A DNA stretch of 64,000 nucleotides from assembly GCA_029851415.1 (NCBI GenBank), contig CM056742.1, forward strand, positions 115,508,246 to 115,572,245. Direction: 5' to 3'. Under the pieces are notes generated by a model, which saw nothing but the letters and a program-made list of their open reading frames with translations, was not told where the DNA came from and made no database searches. This document shows, one piece after another, positions 11,827 to 24,800 of this stretch. Made by a program: the position numbers and the translations under genes. Source of the DNA: Eretmocerus hayati. Taxonomy: Eukaryota; Arthropoda; Insecta; Hymenoptera; Aphelinidae. Position 1 is the first letter of the stretch, and each line of letters starts with the position of its first letter.

Positions 11827-12113
11827 CATATATATCATCATATGTACATTTGTATCCCCCTAATTGTTCGTCGACATACGTTCTCTAATACAATTTTACT
11901 GACCTGGGTTTGCAGTGAAATGAAATGCAGATCGGAAGGATAAATTTGTCAGACAATTTTCGGAAACCCATCCAATAAATTATCTGATAATGCATATTTG
12001 AGATGCATGGAAATCAATTCAAAAACTATCGCAACTGATCCACGTCTCGATCCGAAATTACACGAGACTCAAATTTAATCTCATGGCAAACCTTGGAGCT
12101 GATCTTACATGTT

Positions 12114-14191
12114 TCAACTATTGAAGAAGTCAGCAGCTCTTTGTCTTTGTGGTAAATTAAGTAAATTGTCAGTCAACACAGGCTGTGTTTTCAAACTAGA
12201 CCTAGCCTGTTGCAAGTTGATTTTTGGTGTATTAATTCTGGGCGAAAACGGTGTTTTTGCCCGAAGCAATGGTGACTGAGCACATGAAGTGTTAACTGAA
12301 GGACTAAGTGGGATGCGCAGCTTCTGTGTGGCAAGTCGTCTTGCAGCAGGTGACATTGTACTCAATCTGTCCATGGCAGATCTTGGTGATGGCCTGAAAT
12401 ATTAATAAATAAAAAATTGAAAGGATATCCCTTCATAACATTTTGTTTATTTAAAGATGTATATTACATATATTAATATTGTCTAAGCGGCAATATTGCA
12501 TTGTCGCCTACTACTACAATTTTTTATCATTTCAATCACTTGGTTCTTATTGTGAGGAGGATTCCAGAAGTTATTAAGTATATCTGAAATGATATCGAAT
12601 TCAAATAGTTGACCGATTTTTTCATGATTTAAATGTGACTCAGACTCAAAAGTTGAAGTTTCTAATGTGAACAAAATAAAGATCGTATTACCAAGCCTAC
12701 ATAGTGCAGAACACTACACTCTGTTGTTACCAAACCTTTTGAAGGCTTGTTGTGGATGACTTACTCAAGAGTCAAGATCTATACTTATTGAGTGCCTTGT
12801 ATGATCTGATATCTCAGTTGCAATTGATAGACGACAATCAGAGGTTGAGGATAAGCAGAAGATCACACTTAATTGAAATGAAATAATTGGAAACTGCTTG
12901 ATACCTACTCAAGTTGAATGAGATGTTTTGGCAAAGTATCTCAAAATTATTTCATAAATTCATCTGATCTACTGAACCATATATTGTATGAAGGAAATAA
13001 ATTTGACAAGAGAGAGAAGACTTACGTTGTCAAAGAGCGTCGAGCAGCATTTAATGCTTTCAATTTTTTATCCCTGCTTCTTTCCCCAGCTTTTTCTGCC
13101 AACTGCAGAGCAAGTTTCTCCCTCTTGGGAGGTTCTGCCATTCGAAAAGATGGGCCTTGACTAGCATGCAACAATGGAGTATCACCACCATCGAGTCTAA
13201 ATGGTGTCCCTTCAATTACACCCCATGTCATAAATGGGCTGTCCATCACACTCTGAGGCACTGGACTCGGGGTTGCTAAAATTGTGTATCCATTAATCCT
13301 TGGTGTATCAGTTCTGATGATTTCTTTACCATCTATTCCTATTTTGCCATCTTTTACTTTAGATTGAACCTTTGCCAGCTCGTTTATTGTTTCTTTATTC
13401 TGTTGCTCATTGAAAGGATTGACCTTCAACCTTGTATTTGAATGTATAATTTCTTGTCGTTTTTTGGCCAATTCTATCTTTTCATCTGTTGTGAGTTCCA
13501 CTCCATCTGGTACATACATGATATAATTTTTGTTTTTATAGCTCCATGTGTCCAGCTCAAATGGACGTTTTCTAGCTTTATCTTTCACAGCTAGAGGACA
13601 ACTGTTATTATCTATGGCGAGAGCTTTGGGATCCGTTTCTGACTTGTATAACCATGAATATTTCAGCTTATGCCTTTTTTCATTCTCTTCTAAAATGTCT
13701 TCAAAACTGGCATTATCTTCACTCGTATTACTACTCAAAAAGTCATCTAGCCCAACTTTTTGCGATTCATTGTTTGATGCAGTATCTTTGACTTCTAAGT
13801 TTGATTCTGGGGATCCATCTTCACTAGTACCTTCATTTCGGACTGGGGTCTCAAATGTTGCTGGACTAGCTAGTCTTTCACTTCTAGGACGATTTTCTAG
13901 GCTATACTTTTCATACAGCTCTCTCATTTTCTTAGTATCATTCTGTTCCAACGCTTCTATGTATTCATTCTGGGCCTTGAGTTTTTCTAAATCTGGAAAG
14001 AAATCTCTTTGGATTATCTCACTCAACTTCTCAACATACTTTTCTTCTTTCAAAACTTTGATATGTTTCCTCTTCGCAGGTCCAATTGGAGTCTTGAAAA
14101 TTGCCAGGTCCTTGATACTTCTTGAAGACTCTAGAGCATCGGAACCAGGAGTCCTACTGGGGGAACTCATAGAACTTGCTGGTGAAAACAT
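12114..14191 (-). CDS. Ess2: ESS2/DGCR14 splicing-factor homologue, two coding exons
   Basis: Exon 1 is 14,191-13,026 and exon 2 is 12,393-12,114. The 632-bp intron has a GTAAG donor and a TTTCAG acceptor, and the frame joins cleanly. The product is about 481 residues, close to the roughly 476 of the human protein. Family hallmarks in order are IQRDFFPDLEKL near residues 60-70, PATFETP near 110, TSEDNASF near 160, SPFMTWG with EGTPFRL near 310-325, and the C-terminal LTDNLLNLP followed by ADFF. ESS2 is a nuclear protein of the spliceosomal C complex, required for accurate splicing. The first true ATG in frame is at 14,191, with a second at 14,170; I chose the first. Exon 1 alone lacks the conserved C-terminus, which confirms exon 2. 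The gene is intact and lies 420 bp from the giant LTR element. Confidence 0.93.
12394..13025 (-). other. Ess2 intron
   Basis: The donor GTAAG (minus strand, 13,025 downward) and the acceptor TTTATTTATTAATATTTCAG ending at 12,394 are both good matches to GT-AG consensus, and the phase is preserved. Nothing else was recognised inside. Confidence 0.85.
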
Positions 14192-14611
14192 GATACAAGT
14201 GCAATAAAACTCAGGCTTCAATCTCTAAAATGCAATAAAAGCTGAATGGGCAATCTATAATGTCCAAGATACAAGGTAGAGACATTACGTCTAACCCTAA
14301 CCCCATAACTTCACTAGGTTCGCTTCATGGTTATTGTGGATCATAAGTTGGTTTTTGTAAGAAACTATTACGTTTCACTGTTTGATGGCAAAAATCAATA
14401 TCCTCTTCAATTTTGTCGTGGGAACTACGAGCGGAGATTCTCTAATACGTATGACATTTTCTGACACAATAGACAATAACATTACATTGTATGGACGTAC
14501 ATACACCAACGTACACTGAAGTAGGTCTTGCCAACGAATATGCTCACTCGCAGGAGCCAGCAGGAGCCATCAACGTTTTCTACCTTACCGACCAACAGTG
14601 TCAGCCCGCGC
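14192..14611. other. Ess2 upstream region up to the LTR element
   Basis: This should contain the Ess2 5' untranslated region and promoter on the minus strand. I see no diagnostic promoter element. The frame at 14,491-14,730 on the plus strand runs into the LTR and is not supported as a gene. Confidence 0.4.
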
Positions 14612-14615
14612 CAGT
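14612..14615. repeat. Target-site duplication CAGT, left
   Basis: CAGT directly abuts the left LTR and is repeated at 40,265-40,268 directly after the right LTR. Four-base duplications are usual for some Metaviridae integrases. Confidence 0.75.
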
Positions 14616-14714
14616 TGTTACGACCCTGAGGTCTAGTAGATGGCGTTATTGTGCCAATTTGGCGGTAGGTTCAAATCCAGGAACTTGTAGTCGGCGAGTA
14701 AATATAACTGGAGA

Positions 14715-14720
14715 TTTATT
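14715..14720 (-). terminator. Polyadenylation signal AATAAA in the 3' LTR
   Basis: AATAAA on the minus strand lies about 190 bases downstream of the LTR TATA box, the expected place for the signal that ends the genomic RNA. The same hexamer is at 39,257-39,262 in the 5' LTR. Confidence 0.6.
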
Positions 14721-14908
14721 AGTCCTTTGATACAATAAGTGAGGTACTGTCTTCGTCACACCTGACGATATACAATGATCGAGGTAGTACAATGAGGTAA
14801 TAGTTATCGTTAGAGTTATGATAAATACTCGTAACGAGAGATGCCGTGGTACGATGTGGTCGTGACTACCAAGCATATAGAAGTGTCCCATCGCCCGAAA
14901 GGCTGCTG

Positions 14909-14917
14909 TATTTATAA
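14909..14917 (-). promoter_or_regulatory. TATA box of the 3' LTR
   Basis: TTATAAATA on the minus strand, followed by the likely start region about 30 bases downstream near GGGCGATGGGACAC. Confidence 0.6.
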
Positions 14918-15716
14918 GCTCTTCCCCCCCGGCTTAAGCATGCTGAGGTTTGTACGAAATCTAGATGACTGTTTATGAGCTGAATAATTGTTGTATGATT
15001 ATGATAACAGTGGGGTGGGTCTTCTAGCTAGTCGAGGAAGCTCGGCCACCCCGAATGTAAGAGCTAAGACTCTCTGATCACTGTGTTTTGTTATGATTCA
15101 GACGACGATAAGACAAGGTCAGATGCGAATTCTGATCTAACATGACGAGTTATCATCATATCACTTTGACATTACTATATCAGCTTACTGAGACGATGTC
15201 CATACACTTCACGCCAAGAACATTCTATAGAAGGACTCAATTTTGCTATAAGCAGTATGAGAGGAAACAACGTTGACCTAAATCATAGGCGCAATAGCGT
15301 TAACAGGTATTTGTACCAGTCAAGTTCAGTTATGATGTTGAATGGCTGTTCTGTATTGTAATTCTGAGTATGAAAGAAAAGGATTGAAGTCTCTACGATT
15401 CGCGTATCTCACTTTATGAAGCTAAACAGACTATTTAGAGAGTTCATTTACCTAGATTGTGAGTGCAATTACGTTATTAGGCGCTCAATCTGATATCGTG
15501 TAGGTATGATACTAGATGGCTGATTCTTATGAAAATGCCAACCCCAATGCAAAAAGGCTGAAGTCTCTGCGACTTCCCTAACTCAAAATATATATTCTAC
15601 TATTATGGCGTGGCGTTATGTTCATCTACGCGATGTTTTTTATACTTGGCGAGCGAGATTCGAGACACGCACACAGTTGTGTTTCGTACACGTACACGAG
15701 TCCCGTGTACGTCACA

Positions 15717-15727
15717 CCTCCCTCCTT
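15717..15727 (-). other. Polypurine tract
   Basis: AAGGAGGGAGG on the minus strand lies directly 5' of the 3' LTR, where plus-strand DNA synthesis is primed in LTR retroelements. Confidence 0.75.
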
Positions 15728-16851
15728 ATTCCGGAAGGGCGAACGCCCTTACAACCACAAATCTTGTGCATCTCTCGTTGTGTAAAATTAGTTCATACAC
15801 ATTCTTAAATTCAAAATATTCAGAGTATAGATATAAATCAAACATTGTTACGTTCAGAGTATTAACACATTGAATTCAAAATGTTCAGAGTATAATATTC
15901 AACGTATAAGGTTAAATCGAACATTATAACGTTCAAAATGCTCACACATTAATTTCGTAATATTCAGAGGATCGAACACTATAACGTTCGAACTGCTCAT
16001 ATATTAAATTCAAAATCTTCAGAGTATAGTATTCAGAGTATAGGTATAAATCGAACATTATAACGTTCAAAATGCTCACACATTAATTTCAAAATATTCA
16101 GAGGATAGCTATAAATAAAACATTATTAAGTTCAGAATGGTTGACGGGTCTCTTTTGAATGCGAAATATACTTTTCTATGTCGAGTCTTCCGTACGACCT
16201 TCGAGCTTCGCCCGATTCCGTGATACTGAATCTGATAATAATCAGGCTTGCAAATCTAATCCAAGTAACCCGGGTCTATAAATATGTTTAATCGTGACTC
16301 AGATAATTAGTTCGCTTGAATTTAAAGGTCACATTATGATTATGAATATTTCTGTTTGTAAGATTGAAGTTGTAAATTCCATCAAATGGAGTGTCTTGAA
16401 TCTTCCAATTCTTCGATTTATATTTCCAAAGAAAAATGTTTATTCCACATCCTTTTCTCACTTCCCCCTTTTCTCCTCCTCATTCTTTTTTACGTATTGG
16501 GTTTAAGCATTTCGGCGTGGTCACCATATGACCGTAAAATCAAAACACTTGGCTGAGTCTCTAAATTGATTATGATTTCATGCCAAATCTTTTATAGATT
16601 TTCCAAAATTGACGAAGAAATCAAGATGCACTGACTGTATTTGTAAAATAAATCATTATTTCATGTAAAATTTTGTAGATTCCTATATGATTGTGAAGTC
16701 AGAATTTCCGATTGGGTTCCCAAAATATGATCCATGCCAAAAAGTCTAGATCTCCAAATTTCCCCAACTTATGAGTAAAAAATCAAAATCCTCCGATCGT
16801 GCTTTCAGCTGTTTGATTTTATTCATGATTCGATTTCAAAGAGAAATTATC
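15728..16851. repeat. Downstream region with short TTCA(G/A)AGTATA-type direct repeats
   Basis: Between about 15,800 and 16,140 a short sequence built on ATTCAGAGTATA, GAACATTATAACGTTC and TGCTCACACATTAA recurs about four times. The rest is AT-rich with no convincing gene. It separates the accessory ORFs from the polypurine tract. Confidence 0.55.
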
Positions 16852-16995
16852 CTAGTTCCATTGATCGATGATATCTTTCCGCTCACCAAGCTCTGATTCA
16901 CACATTAGTTCAAAATATGCTTTCACACAGAATTTACATTTGATAGCTTCTTTAGCTTCGTAATGGCTGTTATGGCAAATTAAGCAAGTGGGCAT
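16852..16995 (-). CDS. Small zinc-module ORF (47 aa), possible C-terminus of the accessory protein
   Basis: An ATG at 16,995 opens 47 codons containing CLIC and CKFC with the spacing C-x2-C-x12-C-x2-C, followed by AYFEL and a further Cys. The preceding ORF ends at 16,980 in another frame, so the two overlap. A one-base slip near a run of five C (about 17,000) would join them, so this may be the original C-terminus of that protein after a frameshift, or a separate small ORF. The same cysteine spacing occurs in the two zinc ORFs upstream of gag. The function is unknown; the cysteines probably bind a structural zinc. Confidence 0.45.
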   Translation of the reverse strand: MPTCLICHNSHYEAKEAIKCKFCVKAYFELMCESELGERKDIIDQWN

Positions 16996-18371
16996 TTGGG
17001 GGTTTTACTCGACTTAATCATGACGTGTTTTGAATCAATTTTGAAGCCCATCGGTTCATGTACCTCTTTGAAGTATGAGAGATGGCATATGATACCTGTT
17101 CTATTACGGTAAAATACTGACCGCTTACAGCTGAAAGTTTCAATATTCTCCCAGAAGGGGTTCTCTAGATCCGGACAATTATTTTCCGCTTGCATTTTCA
17201 ACTTGTCTAAGTCGGGGTACCTGTGCCGTACTATTCTTTCTCTTGAGTTGAAGGGGCTTGCACTTTGGTGTTTTCTTTTTGATGACCTCGTGCGTCCCTG
17301 GTATGATGTATCCTCGTCTTGTTGGGTTGATGACGTAGCTGTCAGTACTCCAAGTGTTTCGTAAGTATTGGCAGATGATCCGTTGGTGGGCGTATTCAAT
17401 TGAGTCTCTGGTACACCTTCGTCGCAGCTTACTGCTTCTCCTATCGTTTTGTTTGCGATCATGCCGTGTTTATCTAGGCCGGGGTTGAGTGTCGATTCGG
17501 AATCAATATATCGTTGATTATCAGACCCATTACTCATTGGGATTTCGTCTCTCGCTTCTATCGAATGAATCCTAAAGGTATGATTGGCATCACCCATTCC
17601 GTATTGTGTGGATTCCGGTCTTGTGTTCACAGCGTTTTATGTTGAATCGGGATTCAGTAGATCCAAATCAGAATTTGCAATGTGAGTTGTAAATTCTGTT
17701 ATGACTTCTCTGCTACCTATCATGTATTGATGAGCACCTATGTGGGTTTCCTTGTATTTATCACTTGTATGTGAAGTATTCCATTCTGTGTCCATGAGTT
17801 TCGCATTTTCCGTCATTTCAATCACCTCCACTGGATCGTTTATATGTGTCCTTGGAGTATTTTGCGCGGGCTCTAGTTGCACAGGGTTATTCTTAGGTTC
17901 TTGTGTATATCCCAGTTGTTCGTATATCATCAAATCGGCGGTTATTTCTCTTATTCTTTCGTCTCGCATTACCTCGCTTGCACTGTTGATCTGTGTCTTG
18001 ACACAATCGTTTGAAAACAGATCGGTCGCATCGCTGAATTCTACGATAACTCCACCACCCACTCCGTTCGAATTTTCCCCATCAGAATGACTGCCGACCA
18101 TTGGCGTTGTATTGTTGTACACAGTGTTAGGATTTGTATTACATTCACTGTCGATACTGGTTGGAATTTTATTGGTATCACCGGTACTGTTCGCGTATGT
18201 TCTATCATTCACTACACTTTGCTCGATGCTTGACGGATCAAATACACTGTCCAAGTCCGCAATTTCACAAAGATCTTGCACTATTTGCAATTCGTCTCCT
18301 GTCAAATTGCTCATAACAGGTTGGTCGATCCGATCCCCGATTGTTTGTTCACTAAGTTTTTCTTGCTCCAT
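16980..18371 (-). CDS. Accessory ORF of the giant element, unknown function, one in-frame stop
   Basis: An ATG at 18,371 opens 244 codons to a TAA at 17,637. The same frame continues without interruption for a further 216 codons to 16,980, so the original product was about 460 residues or longer. The N-terminal half is acidic and rich in Asp, Glu, Asn, Ser and Thr and looks disordered. Around 330 a basic stretch SSKRKHQ resembles a nuclear localisation signal. The C-terminal part is more ordered and rich in aromatic and charged residues. No family was recognised, and there is no signal peptide or membrane segment, so it is not an envelope protein. It is transcribed in the same sense as gag-pol and diverges from the JmjC gene. 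An acidic region next to a basic and zinc-binding end could suit a transcriptional regulator, but this is only inference. Confidence 0.6.
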
Positions 18372-21300
18372 CTTCTTTTACTTTTTTTTTTTTTCTTTTC
18401 AAGTCAGAGATCTTTTCATCAAGAGTGCCCAGACTCAACTGATGATCCGTCATGATGATGCCCTTTGGTTCTATCGTCTGCAACCAGATTTTAATACGGC
18501 GTCGATTTCCTCAGAAAATTTTTCGGGCGGTTCTTTTCCATGCGAGTGAGTATGAGTGCGAGTCAGGTCGTAAAGTCTCGTACTCGACAGCTTCCGCAGC
18601 GTATGTCTCTGATTCTCGTTGCAAGCCCTCTGTGTTCAGATTTCCTATCCTATATTTTGATGTGTCCTGCCACTTGAATTTCTATATATAAAGACGCTAG
18701 TCTTCTATGCATTCTAGAACCCATGAGACCCGTTAATATTCGTATGGTATTACGTCTCTATATTTTCATCATTTTTGAAGGAAATTTATATTTCTAGGTA
18801 TACAGATGTTCTCAGATACTCTTACGTACTATATATATGGCTAGATCTGGCAATCGGTATTTTATTTTACCGAAATATTGTAATCCGTAAATTTGAGATT
18901 ATACTTGTTTCATATTTCTCGAATAACTGCGCGAGCTACTCGGATCTCAATTATATGCAATTGAAGCTATCGTGGTATCGGGCGTCTCTAATTTGTTATG
19001 AGTTCTCCTTTGGTTCAAATTCCCGCGGCCGCCGGTGGTTGATCGTCTCCGCGACAGGTGGCTGACGCGAAGTCGTGTGTTCCCCGGTGTCCGGGTATAT
19101 TTTTTGTACGCGCGCCTCAAGTATCGTTTCGTTAAACGTCAGAAATTCGAGATGGGGTAAGTTGTTCATAAATCTCAAGTCTAATTGTTTCTAAAATCGC
19201 TTCTTGAATTCGCGTCTCCATTATAAATTATTTCCTTGCATCATGTCTCGCTTCTGCTACCCGCCTAACGCCCTCTGGCATTCTATTCTGCACGTGTTTA
19301 TGCTCTGCGCATGTTCTGACTCTTGCCGCGTGCACTTGTTGTTGTCATCACCGTTAACGTAGGGGTAGCATTTGTGAAACACGTGTTTCCACATATTTCT
19401 TCCGTGTGGTGTACATTGTGGTGACAATTTGTGACAGTCATATATACGTATCTCGTGATGCAGTTTTCTCTGTTTTCGTCCCTCGTTCGCACAGGTGAGC
19501 ATCATTACTCTTCTCTCTCCATAAGGGATCGCATTGTTGTCTTATCTTCTGCTGAGTGGGTCACAATAAAATTGGTGGTGCGGGGACAGGCCGTTGCCGC
19601 GGACAAAAGAGAGAATTAGAGACCTTTAGAAAGCAGAGAAAATTGTACTGCAGCTGCTTATTCGATGTCATACGTCTTCGGCATTTCAAAATATGCCTCG
19701 TTTCCATTGCAAGTCAAGATTTCTCCCCCCGAGAGCCGTCGCGATTTCTTTGATGATACGTCATCTCAGTATCAAGTTCAAACTCGCTTTTTGTATTCGA
19801 GAGTTGTTCTACATAAAGCGCTCCGATGCACCGTGTGCATGTGTGAATCACTTAATTCTTATGAGTTATATCCTTTTATATTTCCCCAAGCACGGCTTGA
19901 TCTAATTCTTACCGTTTTTATGTCCTGGGTCATGGACTCTCAACATCCACATTGTCATCGTCACCGGTGTGGATGCTACCCGCTTTCTTGTATTGAGGCC
20001 CTTTCCCACCATGAGACGTCGAGCATTGAGAGCGTTATTTTGTATTGACGTTTTGTCAATGAGTTTCAGTCTACAAATTTTGCTTTGTATATTTTTCTAA
20101 ATTAGTTGTGTGATTAACTTATAGTATCTAATTATGTTACGATTTTGGAATTGATATTTTCATTTTTATAAATAATTTAATGTAAATGGTTCTCTTCTAA
20201 AATCGACCCATAACCCACAATCAGTTGCAATACCGCACGAGTTCATCCTCACATCAACTAATCATGACCCATGAATATTCTCGTATCAAGATTACAATAT
20301 TTGAGCAAATTCGACAAGAGTATTGATTCAATTTTCCTATAGCCAAGTAGTGAGGTATGTGTAAGTATGAGCCTCTTTCACTATTAAATAGTCGATCCGA
20401 GAAAACTCAGATGATATATCACAACTTGACTCGTCAATCTATGAAGTCGTTGTTTCACTACAAGACTGCAATCGCATGAGGTAAGAATTTGATTTTCGTT
20501 TGATTATTCTAACGAGAAGATAATTTTGCAATCCAAAGAACGCAGATATGTGGAATGGACGTTTAGATTTTAGATTATACTTTGAAAGCGCAGTTTGCCG
20601 AATCTAGATGTTCTTTATCGTAGTTATCTGAAGAGATCTTAGTTTATAATAATTGCTAATTACAGCAACCTTTACGAATAATGAAGCTACTCCTAAATTT
20701 AGAGAATGCTATTCCAGAAAGACACCGTCCTGAAAAATTTACATGATTCACCTCGGAATCGATACCACCACGGATGGTGAAAATCACAAAGCGCGAAGAG
20801 AATTCTGTCTCAGATTTTGCATTCACAATTTGATGCGGACACCTGCAGGATAATTCTGTAAATATCGAATTCGTCCAGATATATATATATATATGGTGTT
20901 CCAAAAAGAAGCAATTATAGTTGGCATCTCAGCAAGCCAAATTTCTGTAAAAGAACCGAAACCCTAATTTCTAAGATTTGTATTTCACCAGATTATCATA
21001 TTCTCCAACACCCTATCATATTATCTTTCTGACTCATATTATGAGACTCATATGCTAATAGGCGTCTCCTGCTTTCTCGCTCATTTTCGCTATTATGTTA
21101 CTGCGAGTCACATGTGTCGTTGAGTGAGAATATTTTTTAGAGTGATTTCCCAATAATATTCTAACTCGATAATCGAGTTGAACCTGTGATTTCCACATCT
21201 CATATTCTGTCCCTGGTAAGTACATATGAATTTCGGTTTATGTTTCTCAGCTGTTTCTGTTATGTGAGGTGGTTTGATAAATTTATTGTTACCGCTAGTC

Positions 21301-21882
21301 GCCCGTTCATGATAACTGCAAGTTTTATGCGTCCGTTTTGAATTCTACAATTTTATATGAAAGTGATACGATGACCTCGCAAGAACGTGGCTAAGCGTTT
21401 TGGAGTCGTTCGATTTTACTTTGGAGCGTATTCTGACGTGTAACTGAACGAAATTGAATAGACATGGCACCACCTTGTTTGTTTACCTTTCGTATGCTTC
21501 CTTTAATGTATAGTGCCTCATTATGGTCGTATGAGCTTGAATTTCTGTTCATCATTATCACCAATGAAATCCGAAATTGTATGATTTTTACATTTCGTTG
21601 CGTTATAAAATCTTCTGCGCCGGTTTCACATTGAGTCACTTATTTTATTCGGTTAGATTAAATGTGTGAAGCTGTAATTCGTAAATGTCTGTTGTCATTT
21701 GATCTCCTTACTACAGTTTTGAAGTTGCTAATGTCATTTAGACAGCTTTTGTAACATTCTTAATAACACGCCCTGAATTCATTTGAAGCATTCATTTCTA
21801 TTTTATTCTACATATATTCGTAGGTCTTGTATTTTCCTCGTGTCGGTGATCGTGTCTCGAGTTCACCGGGCTCATTGTCAAC
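18372..21882. promoter_or_regulatory. 3.5-kb divergent intergenic region between the accessory ORF and the JmjC gene
   Basis: The accessory ORF starts at 18,371 on the minus strand and the JmjC gene at 21,883 on the plus strand, so this stretch should hold both promoters. It contains a purine run just 5' of the accessory ATG, a GC-rich patch around 19,020-19,090 and a short AT microsatellite at 20,880-20,895. I see no convincing gene. Confidence 0.4.
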
Positions 21883-24800
21883 ATGCTTCCCAAGAAAAAA
21901 AAGACTAAAGGTGAGTTTGCATCCCTTAATTTCTTTCAATGATCTTGTAGGTTGCTAAAGAGTTGGGGAGGAAAAAAATTGCATATTCCATGATAAATAT
22001 TCCCTAACTTTATCTCGCGGCAGGTTGGGCTATTCATTTTATGGTATTCTTGGTTCGAGCCATCGATTGTGCAATACCTAAATTCCATCCAATCTCCACG
22101 ACCTTAGTTATAGGAACGAATTTTTGATCGACTTCATCTTGAGCACACTGCCTTTTGAACCATCCATTCAATTTTTCAATAATCAAATTTGTTCCTTGAA
22201 GATAAGAAAGGAGACTCCAAATTCCTCGAAAAAATTGCATCCTCAGCATTATTTCACCAACTATATCAAATTTCCGGCTCAACCAGACTATATGTTTTCC
22301 ACTAAAAGGAGCCCGAGTATAGATTGCCTGAATCATTTCAACGAAATCGTGTAAAAATACCTCAAAATATGCGTGTAAAGTATGCTGATAATTTTCAAAA
22401 GATGTACCCCAGGATGCTTAAGAGTAATAGTGTCTCTTGGCTAGGTTTCTATCTAGATTTTCCCACGAGGTTTTTTGAGAGTTTCCCTAAGCTCATGGAT
22501 TTGCAATCCGGGTCAACGCGATAGACGTAAGGATAACAAAAACACAAATTTTTAAGAAGAATTTCCGAAAATAATTTAGCTTGGGTAGGATGATGATTGA
22601 GTTGAGCATATAAGTTGGATACGGAGATTTGGCGCAAATTCCGAACACCAAGAACAAAGTCTGGAAATTTGACCGATGTGAATTTGATATTCAAAGACTA
22701 ACGACTCCATAAGAACTTAACGTGAACTAAAATCCAATCTTTCTTCCGAAATTGAAATTTCTTCTCCTAATCTTATCTTCATTGTATATGAACCAACTGT
22801 ATCAAAACTCCGATTCCCAAAAGGTTGTATCGTTTTTAACTAGGATCTAGATCATCTTAATCACCCTAGAGTCTGTTCTGAGAAGGTTAAATAACATCTT
22901 ATCCAAAATTAGATTCCTTCTTATATCTACAGCTGAGTATGAATTGTGGTTGAACGGATTGGACCATTAGATAAATTGTTTTGTGACAACTTCAATCATA
23001 ATTCTGGAATTCGACCAATTTAAATTTTTCATCGATCTGGGTGAACTTCTGAACCATTCAGTGAAGACAAGGCACTCGGCTAATCTCTTTTAGTAGCTCT
23101 GCTCAACATTGTATTACAAGAAAATAATCATCCTGGCAGTGTGTAGTCACTTCCAAATTTCTCCAATCTAGAGTCGGAATTTTCTCGAGTTAGAATGATA
23201 GTTTCTGGTAGCAGCGAATACTACAGAGACTCGAATCCGAGAGGGTCCACTTCTAGACACTGCTATGCATGTTGTGGATCGATTTTTATTGTGTACTTTA
23301 TGTTTCAGTTTCTACACCGGCAAACAGTATTATTGCTGATTTCCCTGCTCAAAGTTTCTCGTCCTTTATGGGAGTCGTCCTAGGGGCGCCCGCTTCCGAT
23401 GAAAACCGAGGTAAAAAGGCATTCGTCGGCCGTGGTGTGCCCTTTGATGACAAGGAACTGTCAGATCGTTTGATTCACCAAGGATTTCTGAAGAGAACTG
23501 AACCGATCAAATGTTACGAGATTGTTGCTATTCCCCACCATCGAGAGGCGGGTCTGTACTTCATTAGTAAAGAAGAAGTTCCCGGAATCCGGAAATAATC
23601 ATGAATTACTGTGTCTCTTGGCTCAGCACGATGATCCTAAGATCGCTTTCATGACCAATGATGAGATCATAGATTATCTGCTAGAATCGCCCAACAAGAG
23701 ACTCTATTGTTTTGGCCTTAGCCCATCTGAGGTCTCGTTTGCTGGTCTCCTTGATCGAGAAGAGGTCATGAAACGGAGTCAGTTGCACCCCGCAACAAAT
23801 CCCGATGCTGAAATTTACGAGGGCATCAACGAAAGCCAATTTTATTTTGGCGGTGTGAATTCTTTCAGCGAGATTCATGTGGAGAACTCTCTGTTGCCTG
23901 CCGTAAATTGGGGACTTCTCTTCTTATATTCCAACTTTGTTCTCAACGTCCCCAGCTGACCGGTGCCTTCAAGATTTGGATGATCTTACGTGAAAGGTAT
24001 CGGTTCGAAAAGGTCATTCACGACATCCAAGCTCAGGATGTTGCTTCGGCTCTCCAGGACTCAGATTCTTCGTTGGAAGAAAATGTGTCCGATTCTGAAG
24101 AAAAAATCACCTCTGTGAGAATTCTGAGCAAACGTGTTGGTAAGTAGTTCTTATTGATAAATTAAATTTTTGATGTTTATCCGTTCTTTTTCCTTACAGT
24201 TAAGCGAACATCTAAAGTCTGTGGTTCGGGTGGGAAGAAAGCTCCGAAAACGTCGGAAACAGCAGGTATTTTGATTTTTTTGAGATTGAGTCAGTAGATA
24301 TTTCTGAGAAAAAATATTTTGAGATTCCCTACATTCCCTCTGTGAGCTTCTTCTGAGAGAATATACCATAATATGAGTATTATTTCTTCTAATATCTATT
24401 TCTTCGCTTATGGTGGTGGTATTCGTCATAGTTATCCAATTTTCCTCCATTTTCCAGAGATTCAAGAAACCTTTACTTTTGCTGGTTCGTGCCCAAATAA
24501 GTTAAGCCATAAGAACTTGTACATAAATACTGAGTTTGCGAACAAGTATGGCATTGAGTATGAAACCGTCCGACAAGGTCCTCACGACGTCGTCTATACC
24601 ACTGAGGGAACATATCACCAGGTCGGACAATTGTCGGCGAACGTAGCAGAGGCCGCCAACTTTGCTGGGCCGGCTTTTAATGTCTACTCCAATCTTTTGT
24701 CTCAAGACTTGTGTCGCGAATCGAAGCTGTCTCACTTCCCGCCTAATCGCCATCAAGTCACCACGGTAAAGACCAAGTCCAGAATTCTCCACGATTGTAA

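Larger units (their letters stand above)
14616..15716 (-). repeat. 3' LTR of the giant element
   Basis: This LTR is 1,101 bp. On the coding strand it begins TGTGACGTACACGGG and ends GGGTCGTAACA. It is nearly identical to 39,158-40,264; the main length difference is a C-run of 7 here against 12 there. TATA and AATAAA signals divide it into U3 of about 800 bp, R of about 170-190 bp and a short U5. Confidence 0.93.

Noticed and set aside
14640..14690. Box-B-like GGTTCAAATCC in the LTR as a Pol III promoter or tRNA
   Set aside because: It is antisense to the element, has no matching A box at proper spacing, and does not fold as a tRNA.
23578..23626. Firm call of the second intron in the JmjC gene
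   Set aside because: The acceptor is good but the donor is GTTCCC; a one-base frameshift explains the data equally well, so it is left tentative.
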